From positions 4,764,001 through 4,828,000 of the forward strand of contig NZ_CP162488.1 in the NCBI RefSeq assembly GCF_041242975.1: DNA of 64,000 nt. The letters are read 5' to 3'. Under the pieces are notes generated by a model. That model did no database searches. It was not told the DNA's origin and was given only the letters and a program-made list of their open reading frames with translations. Position numbers and translations under genes: made by a program. The DNA is from Xanthomonas sp. DAR 35659 (GTDB lineage Bacteria; Pseudomonadota; Gammaproteobacteria; Xanthomonadales; Xanthomonadaceae). How positions within the stretch are numbered: the first letter of the stretch is position 1; each line of letters starts with the position of its first letter. Shown one piece after another: positions 34,720 through 44,383 of this stretch.

Positions 34720-35349
34720 GTGGCAAGGCCACGATCGCAGGCCTTCTTGTTGCTGGCACTTGCTACGTCGCTGGCGAGCGCTTGCGCCCATCCTTCCGAA
34801 AAAGCAAGGCAACCCCACTCCAAGGCCATGGCCGCCAGGACGGCAAGCATAAGTACTGAAGACCTGGAGGCCAGGCTACTACGCTACGCAGGGAGCCTGA
34901 AGACGCCTGCGGACATGGACTATCGGCACATGGAGTCGGCGTTAGGCATCGAATTCAGTGCCCCCTCAGACTTGGCGCACCCCTGGCGCGAAGTAAAAGG
35001 GGCGCCACTCGCCAACGGTTTCACGCTCTACGCTACTCACAGTTTTTCAGCAAAAGGCTTTTCTCGGATCGAGATCATAGTCAGCCCACCCGGTGGTAAA
35101 GATCCCACCAGAACCCCAACCGAGATATGCATCATGGACGCTGCTGCGCTTTCGCGGAAGCTGGAAGCGATCGGGTACGAACGTGGGGTGCAGCGACCAT
35201 TTCAGGGAGGATGGATGCGGCAGCACTGGCGCCCCATCGGCGATAGCGGGCAGGGCTTTTCGGTTGCGCTGCTGATCTATCGTAGTGGTGGCGAGGCCAG
35301 TTCGCGAGAATGCGCGTATGGCGCGCAGATTGACGGGGGTGACGCATGA
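34720..35349 (+). CDS. lipoprotein immunity candidate, copy 2
   Basis: GTG at 34720 gives a 209-aa protein aligning end to end with copy 1 (210 aa), including the signal peptide (VARPRSQAFLLLALATSLASAC) and DLEARLLRYAGSLKTPADMDYRHMESALGIEF. The ATG at 34525 would instead fuse the effector stub in front of the signal peptide. ATGA overlap with the following effector start at 35346 suggests translational coupling, so immunity is made with the toxin. The periplasmic lipoprotein location fits an effector acting in the periplasm. Immunity is inferred from order and spacing. Confidence 0.72.
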   Translation: MARPRSQAFLLLALATSLASACAHPSEKARQPHSKAMAARTASISTEDLEARLLRYAGSLKTPADMDYRHMESALGIEFSAPSDLAHPWREVKGAPLANGFTLYATHSFSAKGFSRIEIIVSPPGGKDPTRTPTEICIMDAAALSRKLEAIGYERGVQRPFQGGWMRQHWRPIGDSGQGFSVALLIYRSGGEASSRECAYGAQIDGGDA

Positions 35350-36794
35350 CGCCTGTGGATCCACGCATCGAGCCGTTGCTTGCTGAGATGGCCAAGGACC
35401 CCACCCTTCCAAGGGGCGCGGAGGCTTCAATTCGCCAGGCGCTTTCTGAATCGCCTTATCTATCCACCTTGTTAGGGAACGCCATCGAGAAGGGGCAGAT
35501 TGGCGCCCTTGCAGTGTCGCATGGTCAAAACAATGCTGGTCATTTTGCTGACGGCAAAGACGGAAAGCCAGGCACTCTCAATATCAGCGACACGGTATTC
35601 CGCGATCGGGGCGGGAACCAGCGCATCGACTATCTGACCGAAGTCATAGGGCATGAAACGATGCACGGCGTGCTTGCGGGGCATCGTGCGAAGGCGTTGC
35701 TCGAGTTTGGGAAGACTGTAGACAATCGGCTGATGGAGGCATACGAGAATCGCGAAACGCAGGTTGACCTGACCGCCCCCATGCGCAGCTATCTTGACGC
35801 GACGCGTGAGGACGAGGCCTTGGCCGAGGTGTCCGGATTGCGTGCTTTGCACGACCGCATCAAGCACCAGAACCCGGGAATCTCGGACGAACTCGTGGAA
35901 AAGCAGCTGCTGCAGCGTTCTACAACGCGCTGCATCAACCACGAAGGAGGAGCTCCTCGTTTCGCAGACGGCTTGACGTACGAGTCGCTGACCAGCCGTC
36001 CCCTCGCCGGCAACGACGCATTGACCAAGTCGGTAGAGCGGTGCTTCTACGACGGCAAAGGCAACTTGGGTCAGCACCGCGACTCGGATTATCGCAACTA
36101 CTACGGTGTCGGCCCAATAAGCCGCATCGCGGTGATCTTCGACCACCTCGCCCAGGGTCGCCGCCCGCCTGAGATCCGCATTGACCTCAAGTCCCTGGGC
36201 CTCGATCCAAACCAGTTGGAGCGCAATGGGCTGGAACTGGGATCAGCGCGCACCTTCAATATTGTTGACCTGGGTAAGGATGGCTACGGCATGGTCCAAC
36301 TGAAGAACAAGGGATCACGTGAGGATCAGTCTCCCAACCTGGCGTTGCCCGAACAAATAGGGCGTGCATTGACACCTGCGGATGCAGCGCATCCAGACCA
36401 CGCAATGCATCAGCAGATCCGCGGCAAGGTGGAGCAACTGGATGCAGCCAATGGCCGCACCTTTGATGCATCCAGCGAGCGCACGACCGCCAGTCTGCTG
36501 ACGCTGGCGAAGAACAACGGGTTGACCCGCGTGGACCATGTCTTGCTCAGCGAAGAGACCAAGGACCTGCCTGCAGCCCAGAACCTATTCGTCGTCCAGG
36601 GAGACCCCAAAGATCCGGCAAAACTCCGGGCGCACATGCCGACCGCAGAGGCAGCCCAGCGGCCGCTCCAGGAAAGTTTCTCGCAGCTAGAAACCGTGAA
36701 CCAACGTTTGGCACAAGAGCGATTGCAGGAACAGGTATTGGAGCAACAGCGGGTTCAGGCGCAGCAACAGCGAGGCTCAGCCCCTACACTTTGA
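35346..36794 (+). CDS. type IV secretion effector (X-Tfe) with zincin-like metallopeptidase domain
   Basis: This 482-aa protein has no signal peptide. The N-terminal domain carries HETMHG (His103, Glu104, His107), an HExxH zinc site, and DEALAEVSG with Glu161 as a plausible third ligand. The C-terminus is a canonical XVIPCD (about 340-460): PADAAHPDHAMHQQIRGKVEQLDA, SLLTLAKNNGLTRVDHVLLS, LFVVQGDPKDPAKLRAHM. A glutamine-rich tail follows. This domain docks effectors on the VirD4 coupling protein of the antibacterial Xanthomonas T4SS. The substrate in the target cell is unknown; peptide cross-links or envelope proteins are possible. It is coupled to the lipoprotein upstream by ATGA. Confidence 0.82.
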   Translation: MTPVDPRIEPLLAEMAKDPTLPRGAEASIRQALSESPYLSTLLGNAIEKGQIGALAVSHGQNNAGHFADGKDGKPGTLNISDTVFRDRGGNQRIDYLTEVIGHETMHGVLAGHRAKALLEFGKTVDNRLMEAYENRETQVDLTAPMRSYLDATREDEALAEVSGLRALHDRIKHQNPGISDELVEKQLLQRSTTRCINHEGGAPRFADGLTYESLTSRPLAGNDALTKSVERCFYDGKGNLGQHRDSDYRNYYGVGPISRIAVIFDHLAQGRRPPEIRIDLKSLGLDPNQLERNGLELGSARTFNIVDLGKDGYGMVQLKNKGSREDQSPNLALPEQIGRALTPADAAHPDHAMHQQIRGKVEQLDAANGRTFDASSERTTASLLTLAKNNGLTRVDHVLLSEETKDLPAAQNLFVVQGDPKDPAKLRAHMPTAEAAQRPLQESFSQLETVNQRLAQERLQEQVLEQQRVQAQQQRGSAPTL

Positions 36795-36908
36795 CACCTA
36801 AAGAGCGAGCTCAGGCTCACTTCCTACACGGCGACGTAGAGATGCCTGACAGGTTTTGCGGAACTTGCTAGATGCCGCTGATAGCGATCGTAGACCACTC
36901 TTGCCAGC

Positions 36909-37607
36909 ATGGCTCGCCTTCCTCGCCTTGATCTTCCTGGCATACCACAGCACATCGTGCAGCGCGGCAATAATCGCCTTCCGTGCTTTTTGGATGACGG
37001 AGACCGGATGCGCTATCTGCACCTCTTACGTGCTGCCCTGCATGCCAGCGGTTGCCAACTACATGCCTACGTCTTGATGGACAACCATGTCCACTTGCTT
37101 GCCACACCGCCGGAGCCTGGAAGGATCGGGCAGCTAATGCAGCGACTCGGTCGCAACTATGTGGCCATCTTCAATGGCCGTCACGGCCGTACCGGCACAC
37201 TTTGGGAAGGGCGCTACAAGTCATGCTTTGTGGACAGTGGCGACTATGTGTTGCGTTGCTATCGCTACATCGAACTCAACCCGGTACGCGCTCGCCTCAT
37301 AGACGATCCAGCCGCGTATCGCTGGTCCAGTTGCGCAGCCAATCTCGGCCAGCGGGAACACTCGGCGCTAACGCCCCATCCCTCCTGGCTCGCTCTGGGT
37401 GATGCAGCCGAGCGATCCAGCGCTTATCGCGCCTTGCTTGATGAAGTCCTAAGTGACGAACTGCTCGCCGACATCCGCATTCACCTCCAGCAACAACGGG
37501 CCCTCGGCCACGATGCGTTTCGCAGCATGGTTGAGGCCAAGACCCGCCGCTTCGCGGGTGTCAGGCCGGCTCATCGGCCACGCAAATCAAGCGGGGCCAT
37601 CAAGTAA
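36909..37607 (+). CDS. RAYT-type (REP-associated tyrosine) transposase
   Basis: This 232-aa protein opens MARLPRLDLPGIPQHIVQRGNNR, typical of TnpA_REP/IS200-like Y1 transposases. The HUH pair is in DNHVHLL (His60, His62). The catalytic tyrosine is in CYRYIELNPVRA (Tyr118 or Tyr120). Residues about 85-105 (FNGRHGRTGTLWEGRYKS) are also family-typical. Such proteins nick and rejoin single-stranded DNA at REP hairpins. The gene looks intact. Its 3' end plus flank (37541-37628) recurs as scars at 26367, 27901 and 28642. Confidence 0.88.
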   Translation: MARLPRLDLPGIPQHIVQRGNNRLPCFLDDGDRMRYLHLLRAALHASGCQLHAYVLMDNHVHLLATPPEPGRIGQLMQRLGRNYVAIFNGRHGRTGTLWEGRYKSCFVDSGDYVLRCYRYIELNPVRARLIDDPAAYRWSSCAANLGQREHSALTPHPSWLALGDAAERSSAYRALLDEVLSDELLADIRIHLQQQRALGHDAFRSMVEAKTRRFAGVRPAHRPRKSSGAIK

Positions 37608-37649
37608 GTCAACCTGACCCCGTTACTCCGGAAGAATCCGAACCGCCGC

Positions 37650-38120
37650 GTGATGGGCAGAACATCGCGCTCCAGCATGAGCTTGAAGGCCTCTGCCCGA
37701 GAGCGAGAGCCCTGGCTGATCATGGCCTCGCCCGAACTCGAAGCACCTAACGCACGGCAATTGGTGAAGCTTTATGCGCGACGGATGCAGATCGAACTGG
37801 CATTCCGTGACCTCAAGTCGCATCGCTACGGCCAAGCGTTGGAAGACAGCCTCACCCGGCAAGGCGCACGCCTGCAGATCCTACTGCTGGTGAGCACCTT
37901 GGCAAGCTTCGTCAGCTGGCTGGCTGGCCTGGGCTGCGAATCCACCGGTATCGCGCATTGGCTCTCGCCCAACAGGAGCGCGCGCAAGCTCTATTCAACA
38001 ATGCGCGTTGGCCGCGAAGCACTGGTCAGGCGATGGCCACTGGAACCCATATCCATATGGCTAGAGCGTATGAAATCGTTGCCCCAAGCGGTCATCGATC
38101 AGATGCAGCTGGCGGCATGA
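37650..38120 (+). pseudogene. truncated IS4-family transposase
   Basis: Only the C-terminal part remains. YARRMQIELAFRDLKSHRYG holds the Y-(2)-R-(3)-E-(6)-K signature of IS4-type DDE transposases, followed by a helical C-terminus to QMQLAA. The N-terminal two thirds and the first catalytic aspartates are missing; the upstream sequence is the RAYT flank. It cannot transpose. Confidence 0.8.
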
Positions 38121-38334
38121 AAACGTGGGGAAACCTTAGAACCTGACTCCTTTACTTGTCGATGAGGGTGCACCCTGCCCCTGCTTCTCCCTTTGACCAC
38201 ACCGCGTCGTGCCGAAGCCAAGACTCGGCACTGTGCTTACGTCAGATCCACCATGCAACCCGTACATGCATTAAACCAATCAACCCGCCCCCGTTATTCC
38301 GATAACTTAGGCTGACAAAGAGCAACCGTAGTGG

Positions 38335-41300
38335 TCAGTCGGGCTTCCGCTGTTCAAGAAACTTGAAAGGCAAAGCCTTGATCTTGAATTTGTCGAGAAC
38401 AGCTCGCTTTAGTTCGTCCCTTGCAGGAAATAAATAGAGACGACGGATAATGAAACGCCTAAGCACATGATTAGGTAGAAAAGCAGCCCTAACAAGAACC
38501 TCTTGCTCGAACTTCAGAAGCTCATCCTTAGGGAAATCAGAAAAATGCTCCAACTGAGTAACCAATTTTATCATCCTACCTGTATCAGACTTACCCAAAG
38601 ACTCTGTTAGAGTTGGGGTTAAATCTTCTGCGCCAATTGCATTAGCAATACGGATCAGTGAGCCAACGCATAAAGTTGATGCGAAGCCAGGAAGGTAATT
38701 CTGGAGCTCTTCGGTAATTTTTGCCGCGTCGACACCGGGCTTCTCGGCTTCAAGCTGGGCCGCCCGGAATGCGATAATATCTGGCCCATAGTCAGCAACA
38801 GTTGTGAGCATAAAAGCAAGAGTTTTGAGGCCCAATTCGCAGCAGGCATTAGTGATTCTGAGTTTTTCAGCTCTTTCTATTTCACCCGCATGATTCCGAA
38901 GGATTTGACCCAAAACCTGCAACGTTTTAAAGGCCGCATTCATTGAGAATGCGTCATCAAGACGACGCTTTACACGGGCCTCCGCAATAGCCGTTAATTC
39001 TCTTTGCGACGTTTCGGCATCTAGGAGATCTTTCTCATGCTCATTTAATTGTTCGCTGCGACTACCTTCTCTAATTAAAGCCCGAACGGTTGACGAGTCG
39101 AAATCATCAATGATGCGCTGCTTGGCGAAAAGATCTGCAACGGCCGTCCCGCGGAACATACTCTCAGCTTTTTCAATCAGCTTATCAGCAACTCTTGAAT
39201 TTCTTTTTATGTGCGACAGGAAAAGAAGGACATTAGCACTTTTTTCAGTATGAATAGTCTCGATAAGAGCGTCCACCTCCCCCTCCAGCAGGAGCCAGTC
39301 GTCCCTTAACGATATCGATCGAGCGATAAAATAATATTTATGGAAGTGATATTTGAAACCAACCCCACCACCTCGATCGTCAAATATTCCTGCGGCAATC
39401 AGTTGGCTTTGCAATCTAGCAACAGGAACATCAAGCGCAAACCTAGAACAATGCTCGACATGGAACGCTTCATACGCAATTTGACTTAGCCCATCATTTG
39501 AAGAGTGATTAAGCCTCTGCGCCAACTGTGTCAGGTACGCCAAGCAAGTGGGGACGTTCATAGCCTGCACCTTAGTGCTTAGCGCTTGAACAATAAGGGA
39601 CTCATAGAGAAAGCCCTGCGACCCACTCTTCACTACTGTGTCAAGGTCTTGGGCTGTCTCGGCCCTTTGAAGGACTATAAGAATAAAAACTGGAACAGCT
39701 GGAATTAAATTCCGCCCCAGCGTTTCATCAACCACCTTCGACAGCCTTGCAGCGGTGACCCTCAACGTCTGGCTATCAATATCAGGGTCACCGATACCTA
39801 TCCATCTCTCGATGAGCTCAATTCTATTACTGTAGTTCATCTCCAGAATATCGAAAACTTGCGCATCCACTAGGCACTCATCATTCAGGAATTCAGTGAG
39901 CGCCATTTCAAGGCCTGGATGAGAATCAAGCATCAATATTATTTTGCCGAAATATTTTCTAAGCGCGCGCAGCCCTTCGAAGTAACCTCTTGCTACCTCC
40001 GCGAGGTCAAAGTTATCTATAATTAAAACTTTGAATTCTGGCGACAGCTGCTGATAATCCTCTCGCTGCGATCTTCCATACATTGAGTCAATAGCACCGT
40101 TAATCCGATCGTTCAGGCTCTTTTCACGCCACGAAGATATGTGACCTGCTGCGAGCAAAATCGGATGAATCCCCTTCCGCGAAAAGCTAAGCGACAGAAC
40201 TTTCGCTAGAGCCGATTTACCTGCCTGCTCCCCGCCGCGAATGACTACAATATCTGAGAAACTATCATAGTCTGCCGAAATTCTTTCTGCGCTAAACTCC
40301 GTCGCCTCAATCGCGCCCCCTTTGGTCGTTGAGACATCAATGTTTGCTGATCGAATCGCGGGCCAGACAAATATATCCGGCAAAGTAATCAGTGATTTCT
40401 TGCGATGTGTGAAGTTTGCGCCAGCGTTCGTGAGCTCGCGGTATGCGACGTCCAACAAGGAAATCTTCTTAGCACTATCAGCCTTGTGCCATGGGATATA
40501 GTCAGATGAGGACTGCTCCTGCCAATAGCTGAATCGACCATCGTTCCATCTGTAACTCTCTGGCAAGAAGCCACTGTCAGTATCGATCACTACTGTAGAG
40601 AAAGCGCTATTATCGGAATCTTCCGTATCATGCAAGACATGGGCTTTTAAATATGTAATTGTAGCTCCGTCGTACAGCTCACGAACTGATTGACCCCAAG
40701 CAACGTGCTCATGCCCCATCAGGAACAGATCCGCATGTGCAGAAGCATGCTGCGCCAACTCACGCGCATTATCTTGCTGCAGCCAATTATAAGGATGGTG
40801 CATTAGATAGATAGTACGTCCATCATGTCCATCCTCTTGCGGATGTGGGAGCTCCATCTGCAAAGAGCCTGGCTTTTCCTTAATCGTCGACATTAGCGCC
40901 GAATTCATAATTACATACTTAACATGCCCAAACCTAACCTCTGAGTGCCAGGCGCTTATTTGGGAAATTTCAGGACAAAGACGCAGCTGATAATCTCTGA
41001 AATCTGCGAGAACGCAGCCCAACTGCCCCAATATGCTGTCGCTGACAGCATTCGAACCTACGCCGACGGCTTTGAGAAGTATTTCGCGAACTGCCTGATC
41101 TCCCTGAAAATTACAATCGTGATTTCCAGGTATCACGATAATTCTGGGGTTGATTCGAGTCCTAGACTCAATTCGTACTGCAACTCGCCTGAGGAATTTT
41201 TCGGCGAGTTCAAACTCCGTTTTCAAACCCCAATTGGCAGAGTCACCTGTCACTACGATATGCACTTCGTCCGCATTTGTAATGCGCGAAGTGGCAGCAT

Positions 41301-41385
41301 CCGCGAGCTTCTCCGCTCGATCTATGAAATGCGAATCCTTTGCAGTTATGTGGATATCACTTAACTGGATCAGCAGTGCTTTCAT
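38335..41385 (-). CDS. metallophosphoesterase-STAND ATPase fusion, probable defence protein
   Basis: This 1016-aa protein has an N-terminal calcineurin-like phosphoesterase with DIH (10-12), GDS (48-50), GNHD (87-90), MHH (195-197) and GHEH (224-227). A P-loop follows: Walker A GGEQAGKSA (384-392) and Walker B VLIIDNFD (453-460). A long helical C-terminal region (about 600-1016) follows, as in STAND sensors. Fusions of an effector enzyme with a STAND ATPase are typical of anti-phage systems that recognise a phage protein. It is clearly AT-richer than both neighbours, which suggests recent acquisition. AAGGAGGG precedes the start. There is no partner gene, so it may be a one-gene system. Confidence 0.75.
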   Translation of the reverse strand: MKALLIQLSDIHITAKDSHFIDRAEKLADAATSRITNADEVHIVVTGDSANWGLKTEFELAEKFLRRVAVRIESRTRINPRIIVIPGNHDCNFQGDQAVREILLKAVGVGSNAVSDSILGQLGCVLADFRDYQLRLCPEISQISAWHSEVRFGHVKYVIMNSALMSTIKEKPGSLQMELPHPQEDGHDGRTIYLMHHPYNWLQQDNARELAQHASAHADLFLMGHEHVAWGQSVRELYDGATITYLKAHVLHDTEDSDNSAFSTVVIDTDSGFLPESYRWNDGRFSYWQEQSSSDYIPWHKADSAKKISLLDVAYRELTNAGANFTHRKKSLITLPDIFVWPAIRSANIDVSTTKGGAIEATEFSAERISADYDSFSDIVVIRGGEQAGKSALAKVLSLSFSRKGIHPILLAAGHISSWREKSLNDRINGAIDSMYGRSQREDYQQLSPEFKVLIIDNFDLAEVARGYFEGLRALRKYFGKIILMLDSHPGLEMALTEFLNDECLVDAQVFDILEMNYSNRIELIERWIGIGDPDIDSQTLRVTAARLSKVVDETLGRNLIPAVPVFILIVLQRAETAQDLDTVVKSGSQGFLYESLIVQALSTKVQAMNVPTCLAYLTQLAQRLNHSSNDGLSQIAYEAFHVEHCSRFALDVPVARLQSQLIAAGIFDDRGGGVGFKYHFHKYYFIARSISLRDDWLLLEGEVDALIETIHTEKSANVLLFLSHIKRNSRVADKLIEKAESMFRGTAVADLFAKQRIIDDFDSSTVRALIREGSRSEQLNEHEKDLLDAETSQRELTAIAEARVKRRLDDAFSMNAAFKTLQVLGQILRNHAGEIERAEKLRITNACCELGLKTLAFMLTTVADYGPDIIAFRAAQLEAEKPGVDAAKITEELQNYLPGFASTLCVGSLIRIANAIGAEDLTPTLTESLGKSDTGRMIKLVTQLEHFSDFPKDELLKFEQEVLVRAAFLPNHVLRRFIIRRLYLFPARDELKRAVLDKFKIKALPFKFLEQRKPD

Positions 41386-41551
41386 ACATTTCCCTCCTTG
41401 AATGGAACTCAACTGCATCCTAAAGTAGTAAGCTGAATTTGATGTGCGGAAATAACCCAAGATCAGCCAAATGGACTATGTGAGAACAACCAATTCTCAC
41501 GCTAAAATCAATGCCCCCAGATATTTTTAGCCCGGATTATCAGTACTTTGT

Positions 41552-41585
41552 GAAAAATAAAAAGGGCGGCAATTAAGCCGCCCTT
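41552..41585 (-). terminator. rho-independent terminator of aceE
   Basis: Stem AAGGGCGGC/GCCGCCCTT (41562-41570 with 41577-41585) and a 6-nt loop are followed on the minus strand by TTTATTTTTC. It starts 10 nt after the aceE stop. Confidence 0.9.
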
Positions 41586-41594
41586 ATACTACTC

Positions 41595-44285
41595 TTAAAC
41601 CCCAACCGGATTAGCCTTCTCCGGATCAATCTTGTACTGCTTGATCGCCCGAGCCACATCCTTGCCGGTCATCTTCCCATCCTTCGCCAGCGCCGCAATC
41701 GCGGCATGCGCGATGTAGTACCGATCGACTTCGAAGAACCGACGCAGGTTGGCACGCGTGTCCGAGCGGCCGAAGCCGTCGGTGCCCAGCACGGTGTAGT
41801 GCATCGGCACGAAGGCGCGGATCTGGTCGGCGAAGGCGCGCACGTAGTCGGTGGCGGCGATGGCCGGGCCCTGGCGGCCTTCCAGCAGCTGGGTGACGAA
41901 CGGCTTGCGCTGTTCGCCTTCCGGGTGCAGGCGGTTCCAGCGCTCGGCGTCGAAGCCGTCGCGGCGCAGTTCGTTGAAGCTGGGGCAGGACCAGATGTCG
42001 GCGGTGACGCCGAAGTCCTTGTCCAGCAGCTCGGCGGCGGCGATGGCTTCGCGCAGGATGGTGCCCGAGCCCAGCAACTGCACGCGCAGTTCGCCCTTCT
42101 TGGGCTTGCCGGCTTCCTTGAGCAGGTACATGCCCTTGATGATGCCGTCTTCCGCGCCCGCCGGCATTTCCGGGTGGGCGTAGTTCTCGTTCATCAGGGT
42201 GATGTAGTAGTACTCGTCCACCTGCTCCTGCATCATCCGCTGGATGCCGTACTGCATGACCACGGTGACCTCGAAACCGAAGGTCGGGTCGTAGCTGCGC
42301 ACGTTCGGGATGGAGCCCGCGATGACCTGGCTGAAGCCGTCTTCGTGCTGCAGGCCTTCGCCGTTGAGCGTGGTGCGGCCGGCGGTGCCGCCGAGCAGGA
42401 AGCCGCGGGTGCGCATGTCCGCCGCCTGCCAGGCGATGTCGCCCACGCGCTGGAAGCCGAACATGGAGTAGTAGATGTAGAACGGCAGCATCGGCACGTT
42501 GCTGACCGAGTAACTGGTGCCGGCGGCCATCCACGAGGAGATGGCGCCCGGCTCGCTGATGCCCTGTTGCAGCACCTGGCCGGACTGGTCCTCGCGATAG
42601 AACATCAGCTGGTCGGCGTCCACCGGCTTGTACTTCTGACCGAACGGGGCGTAGATGCCGATCTGCCGGAACATGCCTTCCATGCCGAAGGTGCGCGCTT
42701 CGTCGGCCACGATCGGCACGATGCGCGGGCCCAGTTCCTTGTCGCGCAGGGCGATGTTGAGGCTCTGCACGAAGGCCATGGTGGTGGAGTAGGTGCGCTC
42801 GCCGCTGTCCTTGAGCAGGCGCTCGAACTTGTCCAGGCCCGGGGCCGGGATGGACAGGTCGGCCTTGCGGCGGCGCTGTGGCAGGTAGCCGCCCATCGCG
42901 GCGCGGCGCTCCTGCAGGTACTGCACTTCCGGCGAGTCCGGGCCGGGGTGGTAGAACGGCACCTGCTCGGCCTCGGCCAGCTGCTTGTCGCTGAGCGGGA
43001 TGTTGAAGCGGTCGCGGAACGCGCGCACGGCGTCGTCGTCCAGCTTCTTGGTCTGGTGGGTGGGGTTGAGCGATTCGCCCGAGGAACCCATGCCGTAGCC
43101 CTTGACCGTCTTGGCCAGGATCACGGTGGGCATGCCCTTGGTGTTCACCGCCTGGTGATAGGCGGCGTAGACCTTGTGCGGATCGTGGCCGCCGCGGTTC
43201 AGGCGCCAGATGTCGTCGTCGGACAGGCCGGCGACCATGGCCGCGGTCTCCGGGTACTTGCCGAAGAAGTTGGCGCGGGTATACGCGCCGCCGAAGGCCT
43301 TGCAGTTCTGGTACTCGCCGTCGACGGTTTCCATCATCAGCTTGCGCAGCACGCCGTCGGTGTCCTTGGCCAGAAGCGGATCCCAGTACCCGCCCCACAG
43401 CAGCTTGATGACGTTCCAGCCGCCACCGCGGAACACGCCTTCCAGTTCCTGGATGATCTTGCCGTTGCCGCGCACCGGGCCGTCCAGGCGCTGCAGGTTG
43501 CAGTTGACCACGAAGATGAGGTTGTCCAGGCCTTCGCGGCCGGCCAGGGCAATGGCGCCCAGGGTCTCGGGCTCGTCGCTCTCGCCGTCGCCGATGAAGC
43601 ACCACACCTTGCGATCGGACTTCTCGATCAGGCCGCGGTGCTCCAGGTACTTCATGAACTGCGCCTGGTAGATGGCGCTGAGCGGGCCCAGGCCCATCGA
43701 CACGGTGGGGGTCTGCCAGAAGTCCGGCATCAGCCACGGGTGCGGGTAGGAGGAGATGCCCTGCCCATCCACTTCCATGCGGAAGTTGTTGAGCTGGTCT
43801 TCGCTGATGCGGCCTTCCAGGAAGGCGCGGGCGTAGATGCCGGGGGAGCTGTGGCCCTGGATGTAGAGCAGGTCGCCGGGGTGCTTGTCCGAGGGCGCGC
43901 GCCAGAAGTGGTTGAAGCCCACGTCGTACAGGGTGGCGCTGGAGGCGAAGGAGGCGATGTGGCCGCCCAGGTCGCCCGGCTTGCGGTTGGCGCGGACCAC
44001 GGTGGCCATCGCGTTCCAGCGGATGATCGAGCGGATCTTCCACTCGATGGCCGCATCGCCCGGGCTCTTGGCCTCGTTGGCGGGGGCGATGGTGTTGACG
44101 TACTCGGTGGTCGGCGAGAACGGCAGGTAGGCGCCGGAACGACGGGTCAGTTCGACCATGTCCTCCAGCAGCTGATGCGCGCGCTCGGGGCCTGCGACAT
44201 CGATGACGGCCTTGAGCGATTCGATCCACTCCTGGGTTTCAGTGGGGTTCGGATCGTTCTGCAGCACCTCGTTCAACCAGTTCAT
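41595..44285 (-). CDS. aceE: pyruvate dehydrogenase E1 component, homodimeric type
   Basis: This 896-aa protein decarboxylates pyruvate with thiamine diphosphate and passes acetyl to E2. The start MNWLNEVLQNDPNPTETQEWIESL is diagnostic. The ThDP motif GDGESDEPET...VVNCN lies near residues 230-262. WSCPSFNELRRDGFDAERWNRLHP and FVPMHYTVLGTDGFGRSDTR are typical of the C-terminal half. Length fits E. coli AceE (887). E2/E3 genes are not adjacent, so aceE is transcribed alone, with its own terminator 3'. A GGGAG site precedes the ATG. Confidence 0.97.
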   Translation of the reverse strand: MNWLNEVLQNDPNPTETQEWIESLKAVIDVAGPERAHQLLEDMVELTRRSGAYLPFSPTTEYVNTIAPANEAKSPGDAAIEWKIRSIIRWNAMATVVRANRKPGDLGGHIASFASSATLYDVGFNHFWRAPSDKHPGDLLYIQGHSSPGIYARAFLEGRISEDQLNNFRMEVDGQGISSYPHPWLMPDFWQTPTVSMGLGPLSAIYQAQFMKYLEHRGLIEKSDRKVWCFIGDGESDEPETLGAIALAGREGLDNLIFVVNCNLQRLDGPVRGNGKIIQELEGVFRGGGWNVIKLLWGGYWDPLLAKDTDGVLRKLMMETVDGEYQNCKAFGGAYTRANFFGKYPETAAMVAGLSDDDIWRLNRGGHDPHKVYAAYHQAVNTKGMPTVILAKTVKGYGMGSSGESLNPTHQTKKLDDDAVRAFRDRFNIPLSDKQLAEAEQVPFYHPGPDSPEVQYLQERRAAMGGYLPQRRRKADLSIPAPGLDKFERLLKDSGERTYSTTMAFVQSLNIALRDKELGPRIVPIVADEARTFGMEGMFRQIGIYAPFGQKYKPVDADQLMFYREDQSGQVLQQGISEPGAISSWMAAGTSYSVSNVPMLPFYIYYSMFGFQRVGDIAWQAADMRTRGFLLGGTAGRTTLNGEGLQHEDGFSQVIAGSIPNVRSYDPTFGFEVTVVMQYGIQRMMQEQVDEYYYITLMNENYAHPEMPAGAEDGIIKGMYLLKEAGKPKKGELRVQLLGSGTILREAIAAAELLDKDFGVTADIWSCPSFNELRRDGFDAERWNRLHPEGEQRKPFVTQLLEGRQGPAIAATDYVRAFADQIRAFVPMHYTVLGTDGFGRSDTRANLRRFFEVDRYYIAHAAIAALAKDGKMTGKDVARAIKQYKIDPEKANPVGV

Positions 44286-44383
44286 AGCGCTCCCGTCGGT
44301 CGCACGCACGCGCGCGATTGCATGTGTTTTTCGAAGCCTCCAAGTGTAGCGCAACCGCCCCGCGGGACCTCGTACGCCAGCGT

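Noticed and set aside
34525..35349. A single 274-residue gene
   Set aside because: The first 65 codons are a decayed effector start. The lipoprotein aligned to its paralogue begins at GTG 34720.
37650..38120. Functional IS4-family transposase
   Set aside because: The N-terminal part and two catalytic aspartates are missing.
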